Of a stretch of 38,102 nucleotides of DNA, positions 7,988 through 16,573 are shown piece by piece. Position 1 is the first letter of the stretch. Every line of letters starts with the position of its first letter. The stretch is taken from positions 63,346-101,447 of the forward strand of contig NZ_JAGGPS010000010.1 of NCBI RefSeq assembly GCF_018613725.1, given 5' to 3'. Below the pieces are notes generated by a model. The model was not told where the DNA came from, searched no databases, and worked only from the letters and a program-made list of their open reading frames with translations. Both the position numbers and the translations under genes were made by a program. The DNA comes from Hymenobacter sp. ISL-91. Its GTDB lineage: Bacteria > Bacteroidota > Bacteroidia > Cytophagales > Hymenobacteraceae.

Positions 7988-9805
7988 TTATTCAGCTTCG
8001 GAAGATGCGGTAGCCGTGGGCGCCGCATCTCGCCCCTGCAAGCGCGACAAAACGTCTTCGGTGCTGTAGCCTTCCACCGTGAACTCCTTCAGGCCGAATA
8101 CCTGCACGGCTTCCTGCATGGTGGCCAAGTCGGCGGTGAGCAGCGCGGGCGGAATGAAGCCGGCTTCATCAAGCGGAACGCCGTTGATGGTGCGGGCCAG
8201 CCGGCCGAACTGCAGGGGCGTGGCGTACATGAGCGTGGCCTGCTCGGCCGAGGAAAACAGGACCGACAGGGTGCCCTCGGGGTGGGCGTAGCGCAGCTCG
8301 GGCCGCTCGGTAACGGGCAGGGTCTGCAGGAATGATTCGAGGATAGTTTCGTTCGTGTGGGTGCCCAGCAGCACCAGGGCCGCCCGCTTCTTTTTCAGCT
8401 CGCGCCGCTCGAAGTGCAAGGCCGTAGCCAGCCGCAACACCTCAGTGGGGTAGGTGGCGCGGGTAGTATCGAACGTGGAGCTGCGCAACAGGCGCTTGGG
8501 ATTGAAATCGAACTGCTCCTTCGCATTCTGGTAGCGGTTGGTGCCCACCACCACCTGCTGGCCGCCGGCAATGCGCCGAAACTGGGCTTGGGCCGATTCG
8601 TGCAGCAGCGCCAGCACCCGGCCGGTGGCGGCGGGCAGTCCGCCGGCCGCTTCGAGCTGCTGAAACAGGGCCCAGGCCTGGCGGGCCAGCGTGTCGGTGA
8701 GGGTTTCGAGGTAGTAGGAGCCGGCGGCCGCATCCTGCACCTGGCCCAGGTGGGCCTCCTCGCGCAGCAGCACCGGCAGGTTGCGGGCCAGGCGCTCGGC
8801 AAAGTCGTTGGGTTCGTGGAACAGGCTGTCGAACGTGCCCACGCTCACGGCATCGGCCCCGCCCAGCACCGCACTCATGGCCTCGGTGGCGTGGCGCAGC
8901 AGGTTGGTGTGCGGGTCGAGGGTGGTCTGGCTCCAGGTAGCAGTGCTGGCGAAAATCGTAAGGCGTTCCGCCGCATCGGCCGGCAGCCCGTAGGCGTGCA
9001 ACAGTGTGGCCCACAGCCGGCGCATTGCCCGCAGCTTGGCAATTTCGAAGAAGTAGTTGGGCGCCACGGCCACATGCAGGTGAAGCGCGGCCGCCACATC
9101 GGCTACCGTCAGCTCCTCGTTGGGCAGCTGGCTGAGGTAGTGGGCGGCCGTGCTCAGGGCGAAGGCAATCTGCTGGGTGGCCGTGGCCCCGCGGTTGCCG
9201 TAGTAGGCCACATCCAGCCCCAGGGCCCGGAACTCGGGCCAGGCGCGACTGGCAATCAGCACCGCTCGTAGCTCATCCTGCTGCGAAATTAGGTCGGGCG
9301 CGTGGTGAGTGATGGGGTCGAGCACCAGAAAGCCGCGCAAGGGCTCCCCGGCAGCGGCAGCCAGCCGCGTGAGCAGCCCGGCCGCGCCGCGCCGCAATGA
9401 GTAGCCCACGTAGGTATCGGCCAGTGGCAGCTGCTGGGCCAGGTAATCGACATCGAACTCATCGGCCTGGGCCAGCACAAAATGCGCTCCTTCGGCTCCG
9501 AGCTTCAGCGCTGCGACGGCTCTATCAATGGCCTCGTGGCCCCGGCTGGCGGCTGGCACCACGTAGGTAGGCACGTTGCGCCATGCACCGGCGGCCCGTA
9601 CCAGCGGCGTAGGCGCCCCGCCCAGCTCCGCCAGGGCCTCTTGGTGGTAGAACGGCTCCACGGCAAAACCGTCGGGCGTCTGCCAGCGCAGCGTAGCCGG
9701 GTCTTGGCCCTTCAGGTCGCGAGTGAGGCGCTCCTGCCACTTGGCGGTGGTCAGGGGCTGAAATTCGGGAAAGGAAACCGGCGCGGGTTGCGGCGAATCG
9801 GCCAT
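7988..9805 (-). CDS. mutA: Methylmalonyl-CoA mutase, small subunit
   Basis: The 605-residue partner of the catalytic subunit, forming the heterodimer typical of Bacteroidota and Propionibacterium. It shares the barrel fold ([50 protein letters not shown]-like core) but, as expected for this subunit, does not have the DxHxxG cobalamin-ligand motif. It begins with a swapped N-terminal segment ([20 protein letters not shown]) typical of the subunit. It is the first gene of the mutAB operon, transcribed divergently from the nucleotidase genes. A -7-like box lies 46 bases upstream. Confidence 0.94.
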   Translation of the reverse strand: MADSPQPAPVSFPEFQPLTTAKWQERLTRDLKGQDPATLRWQTPDGFAVEPFYHQEALAELGGAPTPLVRAAGAWRNVPTYVVPAASRGHEAIDRAVAALKLGAEGAHFVLAQADEFDVDYLAQQLPLADTYVGYSLRRGAAGLLTRLAAAAGEPLRGFLVLDPITHHAPDLISQQDELRAVLIASRAWPEFRALGLDVAYYGNRGATATQQIAFALSTAAHYLSQLPNEELTVADVAAALHLHVAVAPNYFFEIAKLRAMRRLWATLLHAYGLPADAAERLTIFASTATWSQTTLDPHTNLLRHATEAMSAVLGGADAVSVGTFDSLFHEPNDFAERLARNLPVLLREEAHLGQVQDAAAGSYYLETLTDTLARQAWALFQQLEAAGGLPAATGRVLALLHESAQAQFRRIAGGQQVVVGTNRYQNAKEQFDFNPKRLLRSSTFDTTRATYPTEVLRLATALHFERRELKKKRAALVLLGTHTNETILESFLQTLPVTERPELRYAHPEGTLSVLFSSAEQATLMYATPLQFGRLARTINGVPLDEAGFIPPALLTADLATMQEAVQVFGLKEFTVEGYSTEDVLSRLQGRDAAPTATASSEAE

Positions 9806-9851
9806 ATGGCAGCGGGGTGGGGTGGGAAATGGCGCACCCGGAGATGCGGCT

Positions 9852-9859
9852 TAAAGATA
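9852..9859 (-). promoter_or_regulatory. Putative -7 box of the mutAB operon
   Basis: On the minus strand the octamer reads TATCTTTA, one base from TAnnTTTG, and ends 46 bases before the mutA ATG. No -33 element is obvious. It sits in the 250-bp divergent region shared with the nucleotidase genes. Confidence 0.4.
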
Positions 9860-10015
9860 CTGTTTGATGGCCGGAAATCGGGTTTGGTAGCCGGAAATGT
9901 CCGCAACACCTCATCTGCTCGCCAGCTTGTTTCAGCGGGTGCCTTTGGTTGGCCGGGTCTGGTGGTGGCAGGCGCGCAGGCCTAGCCTGACCCAACAATT
10001 CCGGTCGTATTGCTA

Positions 10016-10023
10016 TACCTTTG
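10016..10023 (+). promoter_or_regulatory. Putative -7 box TACCTTTG for the nucleotidase genes
   Basis: An exact match to TAnnTTTG, 32 bases before the ATG at 10056. No clear -33 TTG at the expected distance. Its position supports the ATG at 10056 over the much longer in-frame reading from 9897, which would place the promoter inside the gene. Confidence 0.5.
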
Positions 10024-10055
10024 AGGGCCGCTTTTCCCGCTGCCCCCGATTCTCC

Positions 10056-10814
10056 ATGCGTACTTTTCGTTCCTCTGTTACGGCTCTGAGCCTGCTGACG
10101 GCTGTAGCGCTGGCTCCGGCCTGCCAACGGGCCGTGTATCAGCCCCAGGCCCGGCTGGCACCCGTTACGGCCCAGCCGGTAAGCCAGGCTGTTCCCTTCG
10201 ATGCCCAGGCCGTGGCAACCATCGCACCCTACCGCGAAAAGGTGGTGTCGCAGATGACGACCGTGCTGGGCAACGCCCCGGTGGCCCTGACCAAGCAGTC
10301 GGGCGAGTCGCTGCTGTCCAACTTCGTGGCCGACCTGCAGCGCCTGGAGGCCGAAAAAGCGCTGGGCCGACCTATTCCGTTGGGTGTGATGACCAACGGC
10401 GGCCTGCGGGCCCCTATTCCGGCCGGCCCCGTAACGGTGGGCACAGTGTTCGAGCTGATGCCGTTTGAAAACCAGCTGGTGGTGCTCGACGCGCCCGGCG
10501 CCGTGGTGCAGCAGCTGTTCGATTTCGCCGCCCGCACCAAAATGGCTGTTTCAGGCGCTACGTTCACTATTACGCCCGAAGGCAAGCCTGACGCCATTCT
10601 CATCGGCGGTCAGCCCTTCGACGCCACCCGCAACTACGCTATTGCCATTTCCGACTACTTGGCAGGTGGCGGCGACGCCATGGCCTTTTTCAAGCCGCTG
10701 AAGCCCGAAGCCACCGGCGTACTGCTGCGCGACGCCATTATGAGCTACATCAAGGCGCAAACGGCTCAGGGTAAGCCCGTTCAGGCTGCCATTGAGGGCC
10801 GCATCAGGCGTTAG
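10056..10814 (+). CDS. 5'-nucleotidase C-terminal domain protein (separate gene)
   Basis: A 252-residue exported protein corresponding only to the C-terminal substrate-binding domain of the UshA/5'-nucleotidase family. It has an N-terminal export signal; a Cys at the end of the hydrophobic stretch (about residue 23, APAC) may be lipidated, though the lipobox is not canonical. Domain motifs are clear: MTNGGLRAPIPAGPVT, then FELMPFENQLVVLD, and near the end ISDYLAGGGDAM. It has no metal-binding catalytic half; that half is encoded by the next gene 165 bases downstream. Normally both halves are one polypeptide with the catalytic domain first, so gene order is reversed here. The two probably act as a pair in the periplasm, an inference. 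Confidence 0.88.
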   Translation: MRTFRSSVTALSLLTAVALAPACQRAVYQPQARLAPVTAQPVSQAVPFDAQAVATIAPYREKVVSQMTTVLGNAPVALTKQSGESLLSNFVADLQRLEAEKALGRPIPLGVMTNGGLRAPIPAGPVTVGTVFELMPFENQLVVLDAPGAVVQQLFDFAARTKMAVSGATFTITPEGKPDAILIGGQPFDATRNYAIAISDYLAGGGDAMAFFKPLKPEATGVLLRDAIMSYIKAQTAQGKPVQAAIEGRIRR

Positions 10815-10979
10815 GCGCAGGTGCTGTAGCTGCGGCAGTGGTAACTGCCTGTTTCCGAAGCCGAACGCCGTTGTTTCCAGGAAACCTGCCTGCTGATTTT
10901 CAATACCATATTCCCTGCTGTGCGCTGTAAGCTGATGCCAGCCTCTGCGTTACTTGCTCCATCCGCAACATCTGTGACT

Positions 10980-11915
10980 ATGATTAACCGGCGCGAATTT
11001 CTGAAATACACCGGCCTGGGCGTCGCCTCGCTGGGCGTGATGGGGACGGCGGCCGTGCCGGCCGTAGCCGCCGCCGACGATAAAACGGTACGCCTGACCA
11101 TTCTGCATACCAACGACATGCACTCGCGCATCGAGCCGTTTCCGGACAATGCGGCGCAGTGGGCCGGTATGGGCGGCATGGCCCGGCGCGCGGCCCTCGT
11201 GGCGCAGGTGCGCCAGCAGGAGCCCAACGTGCTGCTGCTCGACTCGGGCGACATCTGGCAGGGAACGCCCTACTTCAATTTCTTCCAGGGCGAGCTGGAG
11301 TTTAAGCTCATGAGCCAGATGGCTTACGACGCCGGCACCCTCGGCAACCACGACTTCGACAATGGCCTCGAAGGCCTACACAAGCAGCTGCCCAACGCCA
11401 CGTTCCCGTTCCTGAGCGCCAACTACGACTTCACCGATACGCTGCTGGCCGGCCGCTTTCAGCCCTATAAGGTGTTCGAAAAGCAGGGGGTACGCATTGG
11501 CGTGTTTGGCGTGGGTATCGACCTGGCCGGCCTCGTGGAAGACCGGAACTTCGGGGCCACCAAGTACCTCGACCCTGTGGCTGTAGCCCGCGATATGGTG
11601 GCGCGTCTGCGCGGGGCCGAGCGTTGTGATATGGTTATCTGTCTCTCGCACCTGGGTTACAAGTACGCCAGCGCCAAAATCGACGACATCAAGCTGGCCA
11701 CCCAGGTAGCCGGCATCGACCTGATACTGGGCGGCCACACGCACACGTTTCTGGCGCAGCCCGAGCCCGTAGCCGGCCCCAACGGCCACACCACGCTCGT
11801 CAACCAGGTCGGCTGGGCCGGCATCAACCTGGGCCGCATCGACTACACGTTTGCCCGCAAATCGCGCCGTCCTACAGTCGCTTCTACCGTTGTGCTCCCG
11901 GTTTCGGTCGCCTAG
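10980..11915 (+). CDS. 5'-nucleotidase catalytic domain protein (metallophosphoesterase), Tat-exported
   Basis: A 311-residue calcineurin-like metallophosphoesterase forming the catalytic half of the 5'-nucleotidase/UDP-sugar hydrolase family. The start NRREFLK followed by a hydrophobic stretch and Ala-rich cleavage region is a Tat signal. Metal-binding motifs occur in order: HTNDMHSR, DSGDIWQGTP, GNHDFDNG, CLSHLGYK and GGHTHTFL. It ends soon after the last motif, with no substrate-binding domain of its own; the neighbouring upstream gene supplies that domain. The chosen ATG at 10980 begins the Tat signal; the in-frame GTG at 10920 is less likely. Tat export fits a protein folded with its metals before export. 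Confidence 0.9.
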   Translation: MINRREFLKYTGLGVASLGVMGTAAVPAVAAADDKTVRLTILHTNDMHSRIEPFPDNAAQWAGMGGMARRAALVAQVRQQEPNVLLLDSGDIWQGTPYFNFFQGELEFKLMSQMAYDAGTLGNHDFDNGLEGLHKQLPNATFPFLSANYDFTDTLLAGRFQPYKVFEKQGVRIGVFGVGIDLAGLVEDRNFGATKYLDPVAVARDMVARLRGAERCDMVICLSHLGYKYASAKIDDIKLATQVAGIDLILGGHTHTFLAQPEPVAGPNGHTTLVNQVGWAGINLGRIDYTFARKSRRPTVASTVVLPVSVA

Positions 11916-11973
11916 TTTGAGAGCGGGAGTCGAGACGTGTTAAAATGGGATGAAATACAAGCCGGTACGGGGT

Positions 11974-12008
11974 TTTTTGTCTCCTGAGTTTTCCACATTT
12001 TTGTCTCC
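11974..12008 (+). promoter_or_regulatory. DnaA-box-like site flanked by direct repeats, upstream of dnaA
   Basis: TTTTCCACA (11989-11997) fits the relaxed DnaA-box consensus TTWTNCACA. It is flanked by two exact copies of TTTTTGTCTCC, at 11974-11984 and 11998-12008, the second abutting the box. The ATG of dnaA is 85 bases downstream. This arrangement could serve autoregulation of dnaA by its product. I see only this one box, which is too few to call an origin. Confidence 0.45.
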
Positions 12009-12092
12009 CTCCAAAAAAATGCGGCGTAGCGGCACCCGCATAATATGTCCTGTACTCACCCGCACCCACGTTGCTTTTGCCCTGTTTAGTTG

Positions 12093-13592
12093 ATGTCGAA
12101 GGATTGCCATACGGTCTGGGCTAATTGTCTTCGCACCATCAAATCTACGATTGGTGAGCAGAGCTACCGCACATGGTTTCAGCCCATTGTGCCGGTGCAA
12201 CTGCACAATAATGTGCTCCTGATTCAGGTGCCGAGCACGTATTTCTACGAGTTTCTGGAAGAGCACTACGTTGAGGAGCTCAAGCGGGCCATCCACCAGG
12301 AGCTGGGCGTTGAAGGACGGCTGGAGTACAGCATCGTGGTCGACCAAGGCAATGCCCAGCAAAAGCCGCGTACCCTGAATTTGCCCACTGCCCGCCGGGC
12401 GGCCGGGCCAACTGCTTCGAACACCGCCGCTGCCGCCTCGCTGGCGTATGGTGCCCAAGCATCGTCGGCCCGCAACGAGGCCGCCGCCGCCGTGCGGCCC
12501 GCGCCGGCTCCCAACATCCTGCGCAACCCCTTCGAGGCCAGCAAAAGCATCGACCGCGACTACCTCAAGTCGCAGCTCAACGCCACTTACACCTTCGAAA
12601 ACTACATTGAGGGCGACTGTAACCGTCTCTCACGCTCGGCCGGACTGGCCGTGGCCAACAAGCCCGGCACCACCAGCTTCAATCCGCTGATGATTTACGG
12701 CGGCGTGGGCCTGGGCAAAACCCATTTGGTGCAGGCCATTGGCAACCACATCAAGGCCACCAATACCGACAAATTCGTGCTGTACGTGTCGGCTGAGAAG
12801 TTCACCAACCAGTTCATCGAAAGCCTGCGCTCCAACCAGGTGCAGGACTTCGCCAACTTCTACCTGCTGGTCGATATCCTGATTCTCGACGACGTGCAGT
12901 TTCTGTCGGGTAAGGATAAAACGCAGGAAATGTTCTTCCACATCTTCAACCACCTGCACCAGGCCGGCAAGCAGATCGTGATGACTTCCGACCGCCCCCC
13001 GCGCGATTTGGTGGGCCTCGAAGACCGGCTGCTCTCGCGCTTCAAGTGGGGCCTGACGGCCGATTTGCAGAGTCCCGATTTCGAGACGCGCATGGCCATC
13101 ATCCAGAACAAGATGCAGCAGGACGGCATCGACATTCCGCCCCAGGTAGTGGAGTACCTGGCCCATTCGGTGAACACCAACGTGCGCGAGCTGGAAGGCG
13201 TCCTGATTTCGCTGGTGGCCCAAAGCAGCCTCAACCGCCGCGAAATCGACCTCGAAATGGCCAAGCAGGCCCTGCGCCATATCATTGAGGAAGTGGAAGC
13301 CGAAGTCAACCTCGATTTCATTCAGAAAACCTGCGCCGAATACTTCAGTGTGCCGCTGGAGCTGCTGAAGGCCAAAACCCGCAAAAAGGAAGTGGTAACG
13401 GCGCGGCAGGTGGCCATGTACTTTGCCAAGGAGCACACCAGCCACTCGCTCAAGAGCATCGGCCATCACTTCGGCGGCCGCGACCACAGCACCGTTATCC
13501 ACTCGGTACAAACCGTCTCCGACCTGATTGACTCCGACAAGTCGTTCCGCTCTACTATTGTGGAGCTGCGCAAGAAATTCGCCGGCAGATGA
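12093..13592 (+). CDS. dnaA: Chromosomal replication initiator protein DnaA
   Basis: The initiator ATPase that binds DnaA boxes and melts oriC; 499 residues. Domain I (about 1-75) has the WFQPI motif region. A low-complexity Ala/Pro linker (about 95-150) forms domain II. The AAA+ domain begins near residue 165, with Walker A GGVGLGKTHL (about 203-212) and Walker B ILILDDVQF (Asp 266-267). Domain IV ends with the DNA-binding signature GGRDHSTVIHS (about 461-471). A TTG lies directly before the ATG; the ATG at 12093 is preferred. No dnaN or other origin-linked gene lies next to it. A clear terminator follows at 13649. Confidence 0.98.
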   Translation: MSKDCHTVWANCLRTIKSTIGEQSYRTWFQPIVPVQLHNNVLLIQVPSTYFYEFLEEHYVEELKRAIHQELGVEGRLEYSIVVDQGNAQQKPRTLNLPTARRAAGPTASNTAAAASLAYGAQASSARNEAAAAVRPAPAPNILRNPFEASKSIDRDYLKSQLNATYTFENYIEGDCNRLSRSAGLAVANKPGTTSFNPLMIYGGVGLGKTHLVQAIGNHIKATNTDKFVLYVSAEKFTNQFIESLRSNQVQDFANFYLLVDILILDDVQFLSGKDKTQEMFFHIFNHLHQAGKQIVMTSDRPPRDLVGLEDRLLSRFKWGLTADLQSPDFETRMAIIQNKMQQDGIDIPPQVVEYLAHSVNTNVRELEGVLISLVAQSSLNRREIDLEMAKQALRHIIEEVEAEVNLDFIQKTCAEYFSVPLELLKAKTRKKEVVTARQVAMYFAKEHTSHSLKSIGHHFGGRDHSTVIHSVQTVSDLIDSDKSFRSTIVELRKKFAGR

Positions 13593-13648
13593 TTTTTGAG
13601 CTGTTAGCTCCCGTCCAAAGAAACGCCTGCAAGCACGCAAAAAATAAA

Positions 13649-13680
13649 GCCCCGTACTCAACCGAGTGCGGGGCCTTATT
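13649..13680 (+). terminator. Rho-independent terminator after dnaA
   Basis: An 11-bp stem (13649-13659 with 13664-13674, one G-U) with an AACC loop is followed by CTTATTCGTTTTT. It closes the dnaA transcript and lies between convergent genes. Confidence 0.8.
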
Positions 13681-13687
13681 CGTTTTT

Positions 13688-13722
13688 CAGCTAACAGCTA
13701 ACAGCTAACAGCTAACAGCTAA
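13688..13722. repeat. Five tandem copies of the heptamer CAGCTAA
   Basis: A perfect 5 x 7-bp array between dnaA and the convergent membrane protein gene. The last unit overlaps that gene's stop codon (CTA at 13719-13721, TAG on the minus strand). The same GTTAGC/GCTAAC motif recurs at many other gene ends in this window. Confidence 0.95.
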
Positions 13723-14192
13723 CCTTTCAGCGGAATGTTGTGCTTCGTGGCGAAGGCCTGCACTTGGTCGCGCATAAGGCGGCGACGCTTCAGGCCTCGT
13801 ACCTGGCGCAGGCTTAGGGCGTGCGAGTTGCCGTCGGTTAAGCGCAGGCGCAATTGCTGCCCACCCATATCGAGTGCCTGGATGGTTTCGGCCGCGAAAG
13901 CCTGCTTAGCTCTGAATAGTCCTTCCTTATGCACAATGTAGCCCGGCGTGAACTCCAGGTAACTCTGCGTACCGAAAATTGGGGCATTGTGTACCAGCAC
14001 GTAGCCCAGATATACGAGGCTGAATACCAGAAACACATAATGCAGGAAATACATGTCGCTGGCGCCCGCGTCAGTTATAATCAGCGAAACCGTATAAGCC
14101 ACCCACATCAGGCCCAGAAAAAGCTGGCCCCAGAAGGGAATACGTTGCGTATTGGCTGGCCGAAGACGGACACGGGTAGAGTTGGGGTTCAT
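13719..14192 (-). CDS. Small membrane protein, two TM helices, possible PH-like domain
   Basis: A 157-residue inner-membrane protein. After a basic N-terminus (RVRLRPANTQR) come two hydrophobic helices, about residues 24-42 and 48-68, separated by a short acidic loop. The C-terminal 85 residues are strand-rich and soluble, with YLEFTPGYIVHKEGLF and a basic end. The layout resembles bacterial PH-domain (YdbT-like) membrane proteins, but I cannot confirm it. Function unknown. The stop codon lies inside the CAGCTAA array. Confidence 0.75.
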   Translation of the reverse strand: MNPNSTRVRLRPANTQRIPFWGQLFLGLMWVAYTVSLIITDAGASDMYFLHYVFLVFSLVYLGYVLVHNAPIFGTQSYLEFTPGYIVHKEGLFRAKQAFAAETIQALDMGGQQLRLRLTDGNSHALSLRQVRGLKRRRLMRDQVQAFATKHNIPLKG

Positions 14193-14265
14193 AGGGGGCG
14201 GAAGAGAGCCGAAGGAAGCAGTAAAAGTAAGGAGTTGTTTTTAGTTGTCTGGCGCCGGAGACTGT

Positions 14266-14694
14266 TTACTTCAGCTTTGCTGAGGCTAGCTCCATTTCGG
14301 GCACGGCTTTCAGCAGTTGCGACATCGGGCAGTTTTCCTTGGCCTTCTCGGCATACTGCTGAAACTCCTCCGGCGAAAGGCCTTCCACCTCACCTTCGGT
14401 GCTGAGTGCAATCTTAACCACTTTCGGTATCTCGCCCGACGTATCGAGCGTTACCTTCGACTCGGTTGTAATCCGCTTCACCTGCTTGCCGTCCTTGGTC
14501 AGGATGCTGGTCAGAAACATAGTGAAGCAGCCAGCGTGGGCAGCCCCAATCAGTTCTTCGGGGTTCGTGCCCTTCTCGCCTTCGAAGCGGGCGCCGGTAG
14601 AATAGGGGGCTTGCACGGTACCACTCTGGGTCGAAATCTCGCCGCTACCTTTAATATCGCCGTTCCAGACGGCAGTTCCTCGTTGGTTGGTCAT
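14266..14694 (-). CDS. OsmC family peroxiredoxin-like protein
   Basis: A 142-residue OsmC/Ohr-family protein, thought to reduce organic hydroperoxides using two redox cysteines. Both are present: one in AAHAGCFTMFLTSIL, the other in ENCPMSQLLKAV. The N-terminus A-V-W-N-G-D-I-K-G-S-G and the motif TNPEELIGAAHAG are typical of the OsmC rather than the Ohr branch. I chose the ATG at 14694 because it gives the usual length and begins the conserved strand; upstream in-frame codons run into the divergent promoter region. Confidence 0.92.
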   Translation of the reverse strand: MTNQRGTAVWNGDIKGSGEISTQSGTVQAPYSTGARFEGEKGTNPEELIGAAHAGCFTMFLTSILTKDGKQVKRITTESKVTLDTSGEIPKVVKIALSTEGEVEGLSPEEFQQYAEKAKENCPMSQLLKAVPEMELASAKLK

Positions 14695-14803
14695 CGTTGT
14701 GGGGTTGAAAGCTGAAGTATGAAACCAGTAGCTCCCCATACGCGGGCCGGGGGCGAAAGGATAAGCGGCTCCGGCTACTCCTATTATATATAGGTGTGGG
14801 AGG

Positions 14804-14811
14804 TACCTTTG
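14804..14811 (+). promoter_or_regulatory. Putative -7 box TACCTTTG for the GH3 gene
   Basis: An exact match to TAnnTTTG, 48 bases before the ATG at 14860. An AT-rich stretch (TATTATATATA, about 14782-14792) lies upstream near the -33 region, but there is no clear TTG. Confidence 0.45.
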
Positions 14812-14859
14812 GCTGAGCGCCGCACAGTACACCGTAGTTTCCTCGTTTAACTCTCTCCG

Positions 14860-16371
14860 ATGGGTCTGAAAGCCACTCTGAGCCGGCCGCTGGCCGCCTA
14901 CATCGTTCGCCAATACGCCCGCTGGCAGCACGACCCTATTGGTACGCAGCAGCGGGTGCTACGCGGCCTACTGGCCCAGGGTGCCCGCACCGCCTTCGGC
15001 CAGGCGCACGACCTGGCTGGCGCCCGTACCCCCTCCGACCTGGCCGCCCGCGTGCCCGTGCGCGACTACGAGGGGCTGCTGCCGTGGTTCGAACGCATGA
15101 AGACCGGCGAAGCCAACGTGCTCTGGCCCGGCCGGCCGCTGTATCTGGCCAAAACCAGCGGCACCACCAGCGGCGCCAAGTACATCCCGCTCACCGCCGA
15201 AAGTATTCCCAACCACCTCAACGGGGCCCGCGACGCGCTGCTGCATTATGTGCAGCGCACCGGAAAAAGCCGTTTTCTCGATGGCAAACTGATGTTTCTG
15301 TCGGGCTCGCCGGAGCTGGAAATGCTCAACGGAATCCACGTTGGCCGGCTGTCGGGCATCGTCAACCACCATGTGCCGGCTTACCTGCGCCGCAACCAGC
15401 TGCCTAGCTACAACACCAACTGCATGGAGGACTGGGAGCAGAAGCTGGAGCGTATTGTGGACGAAACGCTGCCCGCCCCCATGACGCTCATTTCGGGTAT
15501 TCCGCCCTGGGTGCAGATGTACTTCGACCGCGTGGTGGCCCGTACCGGTCGGCCGGTGGGGGAGGTGTTTCCCGACTTCGACCTGTTCGTGTACGGCGGT
15601 GTCAACTTCGAGCCTTACCGCCGCAAGCTCTTCGATACCATCGGCCGGTCCGTCGATAGTGTAGAGCTGTTTCCGGCCTCCGAAGGCTTCCTGGCGTTCC
15701 AGGATGAGCCGGGCAACCCCGGCCTGCTACTGTTGCTCGACGCCGGTATCTTCTACGAGTTCATTCCGGCCGAGCGGTTTTTCGAGCCCAACCCGCCCCG
15801 CCTCACACTGGCCGACATCGAGCTCGACCAGCAGTACGCCGTGGTGCTCACCAGCAATGCCGGCCTGTGGGGCTACAGCCTCGGCGACACCGTACGCTTC
15901 GTGAGCCGCTATCCGTTTCGGGTGGTTGTTACGGGGCGCATCAAGCACTTCCTGTCGGCCTTTGGCGAACATGTCATCGGCGAGGAAGTGGAGCAGAGTC
16001 TGCGCGCGGCATTGGCCGCGCACCCCGAGGCCGAGGTCATCGAATTCACAGTAGCCCCTTTGGTCAGCGACGACCCAGCCACACCTTCGCGCCACGAGTG
16101 GTTGATTGAATTTGCCCATCCACCCCACAACCAAGTAGCCTTTGCGGCCGCGCTCGACACCGGCCTGCAACAGCGCAACACCTATTACAACGACTTGCGG
16201 ACGGGAAGCATTCTGGCCCCTTTACTGCTAACGGCATTATCGCCCGGATCTTTTCAGCGCTACATGAAAAGTGTAGGCAAGCTAGGGGGCCAGAACAAAG
16301 TACCCCGCCTAAGTAACGACCGGACTCTGGCGCGGGGACTAACAGCGCGTACCCGGATGAATAGTGACTGA
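14860..16371 (+). CDS. GH3 family acyl-adenylate/amide synthetase-like protein
   Basis: A 503-residue member of the GH3 family (named for plant auxin-responsive enzymes), part of the adenylate-forming superfamily. The ATP phosphate-binding motif KTSGTTSGAKYIPLT is at about residue 100. Other family motifs follow: YGGVNFEPYR, FPASEGFLAFQDEPG, LWGYSLGDTVRF and GRIKHFLSAFGEHVIGEEV. Plant members join amino acids to plant hormones; bacterial substrates in Bacteroidota are not established. No acyl-carrier or transferase gene lies nearby. The first ATG gives the usual length. It is oriented away from the OsmC gene, with a -7 box between. Confidence 0.9.
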   Translation: MGLKATLSRPLAAYIVRQYARWQHDPIGTQQRVLRGLLAQGARTAFGQAHDLAGARTPSDLAARVPVRDYEGLLPWFERMKTGEANVLWPGRPLYLAKTSGTTSGAKYIPLTAESIPNHLNGARDALLHYVQRTGKSRFLDGKLMFLSGSPELEMLNGIHVGRLSGIVNHHVPAYLRRNQLPSYNTNCMEDWEQKLERIVDETLPAPMTLISGIPPWVQMYFDRVVARTGRPVGEVFPDFDLFVYGGVNFEPYRRKLFDTIGRSVDSVELFPASEGFLAFQDEPGNPGLLLLLDAGIFYEFIPAERFFEPNPPRLTLADIELDQQYAVVLTSNAGLWGYSLGDTVRFVSRYPFRVVVTGRIKHFLSAFGEHVIGEEVEQSLRAALAAHPEAEVIEFTVAPLVSDDPATPSRHEWLIEFAHPPHNQVAFAAALDTGLQQRNTYYNDLRTGSILAPLLLTALSPGSFQRYMKSVGKLGGQNKVPRLSNDRTLARGLTARTRMNSD

Positions 16372-16506
16372 TTGAACTTTATCGGTGCACAAATAGAATT
16401 TTTAATAGAATTTTAATTTTAAGCTAACTAACGACGGGGCTTATTTTACACTAACTGCAATGAATGTTATAGTAGTTGCTTACTTTTAGCAGGACGATAA
16501 GTGCTA

Positions 16507-16534
16507 TTTGCTCATAATAATTGCACTTATTTTG
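16507..16534 (+). promoter_or_regulatory. Putative promoter of the susC/susD operon
   Basis: TTTG (16507-16510) and TTATTTTG (16527-16534) resemble the -33 and -7 elements, but the spacing is short and the -7 box imperfect. The whole 202-bp region before susC is unusually AT-rich for this window, as expected for a strong promoter. Confidence 0.35.
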
Positions 16535-16573
16535 CCATCCTGATTTAAATCCACCAAACCTTTCTTCACTCAC

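Noticed and set aside
11916..12092. Chromosomal origin (oriC) at dnaA
   Set aside because: Only one DnaA-box-like site, no box cluster, and no neighbouring dnaN or rpmH.
12630..13661. 343-residue open frame opposite dnaA
   Set aside because: It lies entirely antisense to a clear dnaA; the composition (many His, Gln, Val, Leu) is typical of a GC-rich shadow frame and shows no domain.
13688..13722. CRISPR array
   Set aside because: Units are 7 bp in direct contact with no spacers, and there are no cas genes.
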